A stretch of 18,333 nucleotides of DNA from Elusimicrobia bacterium RBG_16_66_12 (lineage in GTDB: Bacteria > Elusimicrobiota > Elusimicrobia > UBA1565 > UBA9628), in NCBI GenBank assembly GCA_001800005.1, contig MGUL01000117.1, positions 38,575 through 56,907 on the forward strand, given 5' to 3'. The notes under the pieces were generated by a model. The model did not search any database, was not told where the DNA came from, and was given only the letters and a program-made list of their open reading frames with translations. The translations under genes were made by a program, and so were the position numbers. Below are positions 6,150 to 16,258 of this stretch, one piece after another (position 1 is the first letter of the stretch; every line of letters starts with the position of its first letter).

Positions 6150-6500
6150 CTACAACGTCACGCCGAGGCGGCCGAGCAGTGCTGCGTAGGCGGTGTAGCC
6201 CGCGAACATCGCGGCGCTCGAGACGCCCAGCGCCGGCCAATAGCCCCAGCCGCGCTTGAGCAGGAAGGGCAGGACCAGGAAGAACAAAAGCGAAGGCAAC
6301 ACCGCCCAGAAGATGCTCGTCGACAGCGACGAGACCTTCGCCGCGTCCTTTGTGTCGAGGTAGAGCCAGCTCAGCACCAAGATCGAAGTGAGCGGCAGGG
6401 ACGCCAGTGCCGCCCCCCACGCCGCGAAGCGCTTGCCGAGTTCCGACGCGGCGGCCACGACCAAGGCCGTCGCCAGGATCTTCACCAGGAAGTGAGTCAT
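6150..6500 (-). CDS. Small DUF3147-like membrane protein
   Basis: This 116-residue protein is almost entirely hydrophobic, with about four membrane helices (near 4-18, 25-47, 62-82 and 88-110). The sequence AAWGAALASLPLTSILVLSWLY resembles small inner-membrane proteins of the DUF3147 group; function unknown. The ATG (6500-6498) overlaps the galE stop as ATGA, so it is translated by coupling from galE. A longer upstream extension of the same frame runs inside galE and is not a gene. It is the last gene of the minus-strand operon and converges on the PIN toxin gene with a 6-base gap that holds no terminator. Confidence 0.75.
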   Translation of the reverse strand: MTHFLVKILATALVVAAASELGKRFAAWGAALASLPLTSILVLSWLYLDTKDAAKVSSLSTSIFWAVLPSLLFFLVLPFLLKRGWGYWPALGVSSAAMFAGYTAYAALLGRLGVTL

Positions 6501-7507
6501 GCGCCGTAGCCCTCCGGATTGTCCCTCTGCCAGCGCCAGGCGTCGGCGCACATCTCGCCCAGCCCGCGCGCGGCCGACCAGCCGAGCTTCTTCTTCGCGA
6601 ACGTCGGGTCGGCCCAGATGGCGGCCGAGTCGCCGGGGCGGCGGGGGGAGATCTCGTAGGGGATGTCCTTGCCCGCGGCCTTCGACGCGGCCTTGATGAC
6701 TTCCAGCACGGAATAGCCGCGACCCGCGCCGAGGTTGACGGCCTCGGCGCCGTCGAAGACGTCGAGTCGGTCGAGGGCCGCTATATGCCCGAGGGCCAGG
6801 TCGGTCACGTGGATGTAGTCGCGCACGCCGGTGCCGTCGGGCGTCGGATAGTCGGCCCCAAAGACGCGGACCTTCTCGCGGCGGCCGACGGCGGTCTGCA
6901 TCACGAAGGGCATCAGGTTGTTGGGCAGGCCGTGCGGATCCTCGCCGATGCGGCCGCCGGCGTCGGCGCCGACGGGGTTGAAGTAGCGCAGCAGCGCGAT
7001 GCGCCAGCCCTTCTCGGCGCGGGCCAGCTCGAAGCACATGTCCTCGATGTCGAGTTTCGTCCGCCCGTAGGGGTTCACCGCGCCGCGCGGATGGCTTTCA
7101 TCGACCGGGTTCTTCTTGACCTCGCCGTAGACGGTGCAGGAAGACGAGAACACCAGCCGGCGGCAGCCCGCGGTCTTCATCGCCGCGAGGAGGTTCGCGC
7201 TGCCGTCGACGTTGTTGCGCCGGTAGAGGTCGGGCTTCTCGACGGACTCTCCGACCGCCTTGAGCCCCGCGAAGTGCATGACGGCGTCGAAGCCGAGCGC
7301 CATGATCTTCTCGAGGCCCGGCTTATCGAGCAAGTCGAGCTTCTCGAAGCGCAGGGGCCCGCGTGCCAGCCCGCGCACCCGGTCCATGGACGTCTGCGAC
7401 GAGTTGGACAGGTTGTCGAAGCCGACGACCTCGTGGCCGGCGCGGAGCAGCTCCAGGCAGGCGTGGCTGCCGATGTAGCCGGAGGCGCCGGTGACGAGGA
7501 CCTTCAT
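6497..7507 (-). CDS. galE: UDP-glucose 4-epimerase
   Basis: This is a short-chain dehydrogenase-type epimerase that interconverts UDP-glucose and UDP-galactose using bound NAD. The Rossmann motif GASGYIG is at residues 7-13. The active-site serine region is SSSC (121-124, E. coli has SSSA), and the catalytic Tyr/Lys pair is Y147/K151 in YGRTK. Length (336 residues) is normal. The start MKVLVTGASGYIG at 7507 is the family-typical one; further upstream the frame runs antisense through the ATP-grasp gene. It starts 5 bases after the ATP-grasp stop with no good ribosome-binding site and overlaps the next gene by 4 bases. This places it in an operon, perhaps for a sugar-containing envelope product. 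Specificity for Glc/Gal versus GlcNAc/GalNAc cannot be told. Confidence 0.93.
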   Translation of the reverse strand: MKVLVTGASGYIGSHACLELLRAGHEVVGFDNLSNSSQTSMDRVRGLARGPLRFEKLDLLDKPGLEKIMALGFDAVMHFAGLKAVGESVEKPDLYRRNNVDGSANLLAAMKTAGCRRLVFSSSCTVYGEVKKNPVDESHPRGAVNPYGRTKLDIEDMCFELARAEKGWRIALLRYFNPVGADAGGRIGEDPHGLPNNLMPFVMQTAVGRREKVRVFGADYPTPDGTGVRDYIHVTDLALGHIAALDRLDVFDGAEAVNLGAGRGYSVLEVIKAASKAAGKDIPYEISPRRPGDSAAIWADPTFAKKKLGWSAARGLGEMCADAWRWQRDNPEGYGA

Positions 7508-7512
7508 CGCAT

Positions 7513-9963
7513 CTAGAAGGGCACCATCGCGCTCTGCAGGTGATAGTAAGGAGGCTTCGCGCGGTATCGGAGGATGCACTCCTTCATGATCTCCTCGATG
7601 AAATCCTCGTAGTTCTGGCCGATCATCTCGGCGCAGGCCGGCACGCAGTCCCCGACGCTGATCGAGGGGTTCGGGTTGATCTCGAGGATGTACGGGTTTC
7701 CCGAGCGGTCGACGCGGACCTCGATGCGCGCGTAGTCGTGGCAGTCGAAGATGCGGTAGGCGTCGAGGCAGATCTCCGAGATCAGCGCGGTCAGCTTCTG
7801 GCTGTACTTGGCCGGGCGCTCGACGCGGATCTTGTCGTAGACCGAGTTGTCGGACCATTTGGCCTGGAAGGGGTAGATGCCCCAGACGCCCTTGGGCAGG
7901 TCATCGAAGATGGACCGCGACAGCGGCAGGACCTTCACGCGCGATTCGTTGCCGACGATGGTCACGTCCACCTCGTCGCCCTCGATGAACTCCTCGATCA
8001 GCACGGGACGGTTGTACTTTTCCAGCAGATGGCTCACCTGTTCCTTGAGAGCCTTCAGGCTGGAGACCACCGAGGCATTGGATATACCGATCGAATTGTC
8101 CGTGTTCGCCAATTTGACCATCAGCGGATAGCGCAGATCCTCGCGGATCGGCTCATCTTTCTGGAAAACGTAATCGAAGTTCGGCGTGGGCAAGCCGTGC
8201 TGCTCGAGTATCTTTTTCACTTTGATCTTGTCGATGCACAGCGCCAAGGTCAAAGGATTGGAACCGGTGTACGGGATGCCCAGGCAGTCCAGGATCGCGG
8301 CCGCATGGGGCTCGAGCAGAGAGGAATTATTGATCCGCTCGCAGACGTTGAAGATCAGGTCGACGTTCGCGTTGGCGATCTTCTCGAACGGGAGCGGGGT
8401 CTCGTTCATGTCGAAGAACGTCACGCGATGGCCCTTGGCCTCGACGGCTTTCTGGATGTTCAGGCCGACGGAGGTTAGGTCCGAGTGGACCGCGCCCTCC
8501 TCGCTGCTCTCGGCGTCGTAGATGTTGCAGAGGATGCCGACGTGCAGGCTTTTCTTGCCGAGGTCGAAGCCGCGGACCTTCTCGATGCGCGCCGACTGCA
8601 GGATGCGGCGGCGGGAGACCTGTGCTGCGCCGAAGCGGTTCTTGCGGCGCGTCTTGCCCAGCGAGGACGTGGAGTCGAAGCGGACGATGTTGACCGAGAC
8701 CTGGCGCAGGGCCGAGTCGAGGTTCTCCTCGGCCTCGGCGTAGGTGTCGCCGCGGCCGACGATCCAGCCCATGGTCTCGAAGCCTTCCGGCGGCACCAGC
8801 ACGGCGTCGCCGGGCTCCTTCTGGACCGTGGTGTCGTGAACCTTCAGGGGATCCGGCTTCTCCTGCGGGAGCTTGACGCCGGTGACGACGCCGGAGTGCT
8901 CGGGAATCAGGTACTTGCCGACCAGATGGCAGCGGGGGGCCTTCAGGCGCTTGGGCTGGCAGGGGATGCCGACGGCGATGTTGGACGCCTCCTCGACGAG
9001 GTCGACCTCCCAGATCGTCTTGATCCAGTCGTACAGATAATCTCCACCCATCCGTGCGTTCAGCTCGATCAGTTTGGGCCCGGAAGGAGTAATCTTTGCT
9101 TCCAGGTGAAGAGCTCCGTTGCTCAGTCCAAGGGCTTTGACCACGTCCTTGGCCATCTTGAGCACGTCGGAGAGGTCCTTGTCCTCGTGGCGCGAGGGCA
9201 TCGCGTCGCCGGTCTCGACGAAGAAGGGCTCCTTGGTCGGGAAGTTGTCGGTGAAGGCGTGGAACTTGACCTCGCCGCCCTGCACGAGCAGGTCGACGTC
9301 GACCTCCGCGCCGTCGAGGTATTCCTCGGCCAGGATGTCGGTGCCGTATTTGTAGATCGCGTCGAAGGCCGGCGTCATGTTGGTCTTGATGTAGTCGAAG
9401 GCCTTCTTCGCCTCATCCAGGCTGTCGAGCTTGACGACGAACTGGCTCTTGACGCCCCAGGCGGGCTTCAGCACGAGGGGAAATGAGATGCGCGCCGCGG
9501 CCTTCTCGAGGTCGCCCTGGCTCTTGATGAGCGCCCAGGCGGGCTGATATTTGGCGAGCTTGGCGTTCTCCAGCGTCTGGCGCGTCAGGTACTTGTTGCG
9601 CGAGTTGAGCGCCGCCTGCGGGGCGTGCCCGATCCAGCCGAAGCGCTGCGCCAGCGCGGCCGCCAGGGGCACCGCGTTCTCCCAGAAGGTGATCACTCCG
9701 TCGATCTTCGTCGTCTTGACCAGTTCCTCGACCTTGGCCATGCAGGCGACCTCGTCGAGAGGGTCGGCCTCGATGTGGCCGTCGCCCAGCTTCGAGACCC
9801 AGTTGGGCTCCGAGGAGAGGAGGACCATCTTCGGGCCCAGCTCCTTGAGGCGCTGGTAGATGAACTTCTTCTTGGGCGAGGGCGAGGAGATGACGAGGAG
9901 GGTCTTGCTCTTGAGATCGGCGCTGCTGGGCTCGACGGGGAGGGCGGTCTCGGCTGGATTCAT
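7513..9963 (-). CDS. Tandem double ATP-grasp ligase (L-amino-acid-ligase-like plus D-Ala-D-Ala-ligase-like)
   Basis: This 816-residue protein has two complete ATP-grasp modules. Half one (about 20-430) resembles carnosine-synthase/L-amino-acid-ligase enzymes: VLKPAWGVKS for ATP binding, ILAEEYLDGAEVDVD, GALHLEAK, the metal site ELNARMGGD at 300-308, then a lid domain. An Arg/Lys-rich linker (about 435-465) follows. Half two (about 472-816) resembles D-Ala-D-Ala ligase: HVGILCNIYD, NVCER, LGIPYTGSNPL, VLIEEFIEGDEVDV, and metal site EINPNPSISVGD from 761. Both halves keep the acidic/Asn metal ligands, so both should form acyl-phosphates and amide bonds. An ATG at 9984 would add seven residues, but it lies inside the predicted promoter, so 9963 is preferred. 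It heads the operon with galE. Substrates and product unknown. Confidence 0.85.
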   Translation of the reverse strand: MNPAETALPVEPSSADLKSKTLLVISSPSPKKKFIYQRLKELGPKMVLLSSEPNWVSKLGDGHIEADPLDEVACMAKVEELVKTTKIDGVITFWENAVPLAAALAQRFGWIGHAPQAALNSRNKYLTRQTLENAKLAKYQPAWALIKSQGDLEKAAARISFPLVLKPAWGVKSQFVVKLDSLDEAKKAFDYIKTNMTPAFDAIYKYGTDILAEEYLDGAEVDVDLLVQGGEVKFHAFTDNFPTKEPFFVETGDAMPSRHEDKDLSDVLKMAKDVVKALGLSNGALHLEAKITPSGPKLIELNARMGGDYLYDWIKTIWEVDLVEEASNIAVGIPCQPKRLKAPRCHLVGKYLIPEHSGVVTGVKLPQEKPDPLKVHDTTVQKEPGDAVLVPPEGFETMGWIVGRGDTYAEAEENLDSALRQVSVNIVRFDSTSSLGKTRRKNRFGAAQVSRRRILQSARIEKVRGFDLGKKSLHVGILCNIYDAESSEEGAVHSDLTSVGLNIQKAVEAKGHRVTFFDMNETPLPFEKIANANVDLIFNVCERINNSSLLEPHAAAILDCLGIPYTGSNPLTLALCIDKIKVKKILEQHGLPTPNFDYVFQKDEPIREDLRYPLMVKLANTDNSIGISNASVVSSLKALKEQVSHLLEKYNRPVLIEEFIEGDEVDVTIVGNESRVKVLPLSRSIFDDLPKGVWGIYPFQAKWSDNSVYDKIRVERPAKYSQKLTALISEICLDAYRIFDCHDYARIEVRVDRSGNPYILEINPNPSISVGDCVPACAEMIGQNYEDFIEEIMKECILRYRAKPPYYHLQSAMVPF

Positions 9964-9972
9964 GGTGGATAC

Positions 9973-10001
9973 AGTGTAAAGCATTCCCCGACGAGAATCA
10001 A
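9973..10001 (-). promoter_or_regulatory. Promoter of the ATP-grasp/galE operon
   Basis: On the minus strand, TTGATT (10001-9996), a 17-bp spacer and TACACT (9978-9973) form a fair sigma70-type promoter. The -10 box ends 9 bases before the ATG at 9963, so the message would have almost no leader. This also argues against the ATG at 9984. Confidence 0.5.
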
Positions 10002-10037
10002 ACGCCGTAGCCCGTCCAGGTGCGCCGTGTAGGCGGG

Positions 10038-10439
10038 TTAATCTGCTCGGGTTTGGCTGGTCGGCAGTCCCATGAGCTCGAGGTACTCCCTGACCTTGTC
10101 GACGATCGTCGAAAAGGAGCCCGACTTGATGATGTAGCCGCTCACGAAGGGCTCAAGGTGCTCCGCTTTCTTGGGAGGCGTTTCGCGCGACGTGAGCATG
10201 CAGATGGAGTTTCCACTGGTCAGACCCTCTTTTGCCATGATATCGAGCGTCTCCCATCCGTCCATCCCGGTCATAGTGATGTCCAGGAGAATCACTCCCC
10301 GGAAGCCGTTCCTGACGTTCTGAAGGCACTCCTCTCCTGACCCTGCCTGAAGCGACTGGATTCCATCAGCGGCGAGCGCTTCTCCGACGAGGGTGCGAAA
10401 ATCGACGTCGTCATCCACAAGCATGACCATAGAGTCCAT
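10038..10439 (-). CDS. Stand-alone response-regulator receiver protein
   Basis: This is a 133-residue single CheY-like receiver domain with no output domain. The acidic pocket is D9-D10-D11, the phosphorylated residue is D53 (VILLDITMTGMDG), the switch threonine is T83 (MLTSRE) and the conserved lysine is K105 (YIIKSG). The C-terminal tail of about 12 residues is featureless. A strong GGGAGGA sits about 7 bases before the ATG. No histidine kinase is adjacent, so it is an orphan in this window and could work in chemotaxis-like or phosphorelay signalling. It lies 53 bp before the ATP-grasp operon on the same strand, but that operon has its own likely promoter. Confidence 0.9.
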   Translation of the reverse strand: MDSMVMLVDDDVDFRTLVGEALAADGIQSLQAGSGEECLQNVRNGFRGVILLDITMTGMDGWETLDIMAKEGLTSGNSICMLTSRETPPKKAEHLEPFVSGYIIKSGSFSTIVDKVREYLELMGLPTSQTRAD

Positions 10440-10535
10440 GATCTATCCTCCCAAATCTTCGGCCTCCACCCCCGTTGAGCCTATCATTTCCACATGAAGG
10501 ACGCTCGTCGGACCCGTCTCCGCCCGCCTATTTTT

Positions 10536-11450
10536 TCAATGAAAAAGGTCTTTAACCCAGGTGGTCAGATTCGGGATTCGTCGGATGAGGGGCACGCGGG
10601 AGATCAGCCTCAGTAAAGACACGTCCCACCGGCGTTCCTTCGTATACGCGATCACTTCAAGCCAGCGGTTATCAGGGCTGAAGCCGATCATTCGATAGCG
10701 CATGTGCGGGCTTACGCCGGAAGCATGCTGGAGACGCAGGAATATTTTCCCGGTGCCGACTTCGGCCAACACCTCTCCTCCATAGAAATTGGATTGCCCG
10801 ACGAGGGAGCCGTCTTGGGATATGACGGTCTCCTCTACGCCGCGGTCGATGCGGGCGCTCAGATAGTTCGAGACCTTGCCGCTTCCCGTCTCAAGCACCC
10901 AGACGTCGCCCGTGTAGGAGCGCGCCATGCTGAGCTTCGTGCCGTCGTTGCTGACCTGAAAGACCTCGTAGGAACGATGCCCATCCTTCCCTTCCCGACT
11001 GCCGCGGAACTCCCAAGCGAGCCGGCGCGTTTGGGAATCCCAAGACTGGACGTCTCCTCCTTTCGCGGTCAGAATCCATTTCCCGTCAGGCGTCGTGACG
11101 ACGTGGTCCGGCGCCGCGGCGGGGCTGCCTGAAAAGAACGCGTCGAGCGCGCTCGCGGCTTGCGCGGCGCCTTCGCCGCCGCCGGGCGCCTCCAGCCGGG
11201 CCTGCAGTTCTCGTCCGTCCGCCAGGGCGCTGACGGGGAGGTTCGCCGCGGCGGTCGGCGCGATCGCCGCGCCAAGAGGCGTCAGGCCGATGGACCCTAT
11301 ACCGACGGCCGGCACGACCGCGCCGACCTTCAGTGCGCCGATTTTCGGGGCAATCGCCTGGGAGGCTGCGGACTTCGAAGCTGAGACGCTCAGGGGGATG
11401 GCGAGGAGGACGGCGGACATCTTGCGCGAGAATCGGTTTGGAGTGGCCAT
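10536..11450 (-). CDS. Exported propeller-like (WD40/PQQ-type) repeat protein
   Basis: This is a 304-residue protein. The first about 30 residues are a signal peptide (MSAVLLAIPLSVSASKSAASQA core). Residues about 33-75 are a low-complexity Ala/Pro/Gly/Ile/Val stretch (APKIGALKVGAVVPAVGIG). The rest carries beta-propeller-type repeat phrases: TTPDGKWILTA, VSNDGTKLSMA, ISQDGSLVGQ and FSPDNRWLEV. That is about four blades, fewer than a closed 6-8 blade propeller, so it may be shortened or assemble as an oligomer. The C-terminus turns basic (SRVPLIRRIPNL) and ends abruptly. From memory, similar N-terminal stretches recur in exported Elusimicrobiota proteins; this is not proof. A TATAAT box lies 6 bases before the ATG. 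Function unknown. Confidence 0.65.
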   Translation of the reverse strand: MATPNRFSRKMSAVLLAIPLSVSASKSAASQAIAPKIGALKVGAVVPAVGIGSIGLTPLGAAIAPTAAANLPVSALADGRELQARLEAPGGGEGAAQAASALDAFFSGSPAAAPDHVVTTPDGKWILTAKGGDVQSWDSQTRRLAWEFRGSREGKDGHRSYEVFQVSNDGTKLSMARSYTGDVWVLETGSGKVSNYLSARIDRGVEETVISQDGSLVGQSNFYGGEVLAEVGTGKIFLRLQHASGVSPHMRYRMIGFSPDNRWLEVIAYTKERRWDVSLLRLISRVPLIRRIPNLTTWVKDLFH

Positions 11451-11456
11451 GTTGGA

Positions 11457-11462
11457 ATTATA
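11457..11462 (-). promoter_or_regulatory. -10 box of the propeller-like gene (leaderless)
   Basis: A perfect TATAAT on the minus strand ends 6 bases before the ATG at 11450. With the usual spacing, transcription would start at or next to the A of the ATG, so the message would be leaderless. No convincing -35 hexamer is found at 16-18 bp. Confidence 0.45.
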
Positions 11463-11544
11463 ATAACACGAACTTGTAAGACGCCGTTTAAGACAAAGGG
11501 CCTAGCGGACGACGGACATTCGACCTGATTGGATGTAGGACCTC

Positions 11545-12804
11545 TCAGTAGGCCGGCTTGAGCCGGGCCAGGCGCTCTTCCAGCCGGGTCTGGAAGCCCC
11601 TATGCAGCACGTCCGCGCACACGGCGTAGCGGATCAGGGGCTCAGGCTTTCCGTCTTGGCTGAAGCCGGAGAAGTGCACGCCCACGATCCCCGTCGCGGA
11701 GACGACCGCCCGGTTGAAGGCCTCGGCGCGGTTCTCGCGGGGCAGGGCCGTCCCGAGGACCGCTTCGGGGACTTCCCAAAGCGTGAAGAAGCCCGCTTCC
11801 GTCGAGCACGCGGGCCTCAGGCCTGAGGCTTCGAGCTTGGGGGTCAGATAGGCGAGGCGCTTCTCGTAGAGATTCCGGATCGCGTCCAAGGCTTTTTTCG
11901 CCGCAGCCCGGTCTTTGAGAAAATCCCCATAGGCGGCCATGACGCCCGGAACGGGTCCCGAGTCGGTGTTGCCCTTGACGAGGATGAAGTCCTCGACGAA
12001 GTCCTTGGACCCCGCGAGGGCTCCCAGGCGCGCGCCCGGGTCGTTGAAGGACTTGCTGACGGAATACATCTCCAGCCATTCGAGCTCGGGGTAGTCCTTG
12101 GCGACCTGAGCCAGCGGCAGGTGAGTGCTCTCGCCTGCCAAGCCCGCGTAGGCCCCGTCGTTGACCAGCCGCGTGCCCCGCTCCAGGCAGAACTCGATGA
12201 GCTCCTTCCATTCGGAGCGGTTGGCTCCCACCGCCGCGGGATTGCCGGGGCGGACGACGAAGATCAGGTCCGCGCGGTCCGTGCCGTCTTTTTTGAGCGC
12301 CTCTTTGAGCCGCGCGAGGTTGAGGCGCATGTTGTCGGCCGAGACCAGCGGCCAGACGGTGCGGTGGGCGCCGAGATACGGGTCGCTCCAGGTCCCGACG
12401 ACGTCGTAGGCCGGCAGGTTGGAGGCGACGCGGAAGGCCTTGCGGCGGGGCTTGTCCGGAAGATGGAGGCCGCAGGCCAGCGGCATCAGGGCGGAGGCGG
12501 TCTTGATGCCGGCGATGGGCAGCGCGCGCAGGGGGGGGAACTCCTCGACCTTGATCCCGCCGTGGAGCTCGACCATCGCGCCGGCGAAGCCGTGGAGGTC
12601 TTTGTCCTCGGCGTAGGTGTGATAGTCGTAGCCGGGGTCCTGCGCGTAGCGGGCTTTCAGCCGGCGGATGGCCTCTGGAGGCACGCCGTCAGGGTTGCCG
12701 AGGGAAAGGTTGAGAGGTTCTTGCCCGGTGCGCTCCCTGTACTCGCGCGCGAGGATGTAGATCTGCTGGAAGAGGTTGATGCCCGTCGCGGGGAGGCGGC
12801 GCAT
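11545..12804 (-). CDS. Class I/II PLP-dependent aminotransferase
   Basis: This is a 419-residue fold-type I aminotransferase. The PLP Schiff-base lysine is K251 in YSVSKSFNDPGARLG. The cofactor-ring contacts are in RPGNPA (N188) and NDGAYAGL (D216, Y219). The substrate-carboxylate arginine is probably in LIRYAVC near the C-terminus. The N-terminal LNLSLGNPDGVPPEAI is the usual opening of the family. The overall look recalls aspartate/LL-diaminopimelate-type enzymes, but specificity cannot be fixed. It is flanked by short intergenic gaps on the same strand. A TATTAT box ends 6 bases before the ATG, pointing to a leaderless message. No frame damage. Confidence 0.85.
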   Translation of the reverse strand: MRRLPATGINLFQQIYILAREYRERTGQEPLNLSLGNPDGVPPEAIRRLKARYAQDPGYDYHTYAEDKDLHGFAGAMVELHGGIKVEEFPPLRALPIAGIKTASALMPLACGLHLPDKPRRKAFRVASNLPAYDVVGTWSDPYLGAHRTVWPLVSADNMRLNLARLKEALKKDGTDRADLIFVVRPGNPAAVGANRSEWKELIEFCLERGTRLVNDGAYAGLAGESTHLPLAQVAKDYPELEWLEMYSVSKSFNDPGARLGALAGSKDFVEDFILVKGNTDSGPVPGVMAAYGDFLKDRAAAKKALDAIRNLYEKRLAYLTPKLEASGLRPACSTEAGFFTLWEVPEAVLGTALPRENRAEAFNRAVVSATGIVGVHFSGFSQDGKPEPLIRYAVCADVLHRGFQTRLEERLARLKPAY

Positions 12805-12810
12805 TCCCCA

Positions 12811-12816
12811 ATAATA
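12811..12816 (-). promoter_or_regulatory. -10 box of the aminotransferase gene (leaderless)
   Basis: TATTAT on the minus strand lies exactly 6 bases from the ATG at 12804, the same distance as at the propeller-like gene. The hexamer 17 bp upstream (TGAACT) is a poor -35 and overlaps the end of the previous gene. Confidence 0.35.
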
Positions 12817-12836
12817 GCGAATCCGCGGCCGTCAGT

Positions 12837-13553
12837 TCAGAAGGCCGGGTCGAAGCCCGTCCCTCCGCCGAAGCCCGGGTTGTCATGCTTATCGCCTTTC
12901 CCGCCGCTTCCGTTTTGGTTGCCGTTCGTGGTGGTGTTGTTCGTGATGTTGATGGTCGAGTTCGGCGTGATGGAGCTGCCGCCGGAAGTTTCCTTGCCGG
13001 CGCGGTTGGGGGTCGTGAGGGCGTCTTTCGGTCCCAGATGCGGACCCATGGCGCGACCGACGTCCAGGGCCTTGCTGTTGTCGATGCTGACGAAGGATCC
13101 GCCCTCGACGGCGTGCGTGCGCGCCGCCTCCGCCTTCGCGTATTTCGGCTGCTGGCCCTCGGTGCGGATGAGGGCCCCCGGTTTGGAGAAATGCGGAGGA
13201 AGGTCTTCCGTCGGCGTCGTCGCCACGCCTCCGCTGGCGCTTCCGTCGGCGCTTCGCTTGCCGGACCAGAACGACTTGTGGCCCTGCGGCCGTCCGCCCG
13301 ACGCGCGCCGGCCGACCGCGGCCTGGGAGCCGCTCGTGCAGACCACGTTCGAACTGGAGGTGCTCCGCTGTTCGGTCGCGGGAGCGGCGGCGACGCTGGT
13401 CTGGGGCGCGGCGGCGGGGGCGGGCGCGGGCGCTCGGGGGGCGGCCGTCGCGGCCGTCCCGGCCGAGCGCCCGTTGATCAAGGCATAAGGACGATCATCG
13501 GCTCGGACCAGCGCCGGCACGAGTATGGCCAAGGCGAAGAGAGCGTTCCTCAT
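12837..13553 (-). CDS. Secreted low-complexity protein
   Basis: From the ATG at 13553 the protein begins MRNALFALAILVPALVRADD, a clean signal peptide cleaved after ALVRA. The mature part is low complexity: an Ala/Pro/Thr-rich region (about 30-65), a Ser/Gly/Arg-rich middle, and an Asn/Thr/Gly-rich tail (SSITPNSTINITNNTTTNGN, then glycines) ending FDPAF. Only one cysteine is seen (VVCTSGSQ). A longer start at 13604 would place the first codon on the predicted -35 box and has no signal peptide at its end, so it is rejected. No recognised domain. The Asn/Thr tail looks like a disordered or repetitive surface-exposed segment. Function unknown. Confidence 0.6.
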   Translation of the reverse strand: MRNALFALAILVPALVRADDRPYALINGRSAGTAATAAPRAPAPAPAAAPQTSVAAAPATEQRSTSSSNVVCTSGSQAAVGRRASGGRPQGHKSFWSGKRSADGSASGGVATTPTEDLPPHFSKPGALIRTEGQQPKYAKAEAARTHAVEGGSFVSIDNSKALDVGRAMGPHLGPKDALTTPNRAGKETSGGSSITPNSTINITNNTTTNGNQNGSGGKGDKHDNPGFGGGTGFDPAF

Positions 13554-13575
13554 TTGGTCCCCCCCAAGTCTCCGC

Positions 13576-13604
13576 AGTGTAGCCCCAGAACGCCGAAAAG
13601 TCAT
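13576..13604 (-). promoter_or_regulatory. Promoter of the secreted low-complexity protein
   Basis: On the minus strand, ATGACT (13604-13599), a 17-bp spacer and TACACT (13581-13576) give four of six matches at each box. The -10 hexamer is identical to that of the ATP-grasp operon. Predicted start is near 13569, leaving about 16 bases that include a G-rich stretch before the ATG. The rest of the divergent gap up to clpC (13605-13698) has an AT-rich TATATAGAAT stretch (13648-13657) that may be the clpC -10, without a clear -35. Confidence 0.45.
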
Positions 13605-13698
13605 TACGGGAGTCTAAAAAATCGGTAAAGCCTCCTTGCCCCAAAAATATATAGAATGACGCCCAAGGCAAGCGGAAGGGGCTTTCCAGGAGACGACC

Positions 13699-16188
<2,490 letters not shown>

Positions 16189-16193
16189 ACGGG

Positions 16194-16228
16194 GCGTCGT
16201 CCCGCCGCCCCTGGCGGCGGGACGACGC
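16194..16228 (+). terminator. Strong hairpin after clpC
   Basis: A perfect 16-bp GC-rich stem (16194-16209 with 16213-16228, loop CCT) starts 5 bases after the clpC stop. It is followed by GTCTGTT, a weak T run. It is probably the clpC terminator or a 3'-end protecting hairpin. The stem is fully symmetric, so it could act on either strand, but no gene converges here. Confidence 0.7.
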
Positions 16229-16258
16229 GTCTGTTATCCTTAAGAAGGCATCATCCCT

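Noticed and set aside
6407..7516. Plus-strand open frame opposite galE
   Set aside because: galE on the minus strand has all catalytic motifs; the opposite frame has none.
8485..9486. Plus-strand open frame opposite the ATP-grasp gene
   Set aside because: Antisense shadow rich in Val/Asp/Leu/Arg; no domain recognisable.
9964..9984. ATG at 9984 as the ATP-grasp start
   Set aside because: It falls between the predicted -35 and -10 boxes and would add only seven unconserved-looking residues. The ATG at 9963 fits the promoter better, though this is not proven.
12121..13488. Plus-strand open frame across the aminotransferase and secreted-protein genes
   Set aside because: It spans two genuine minus-strand genes and has no coherent domain; a GC-skewed shadow.
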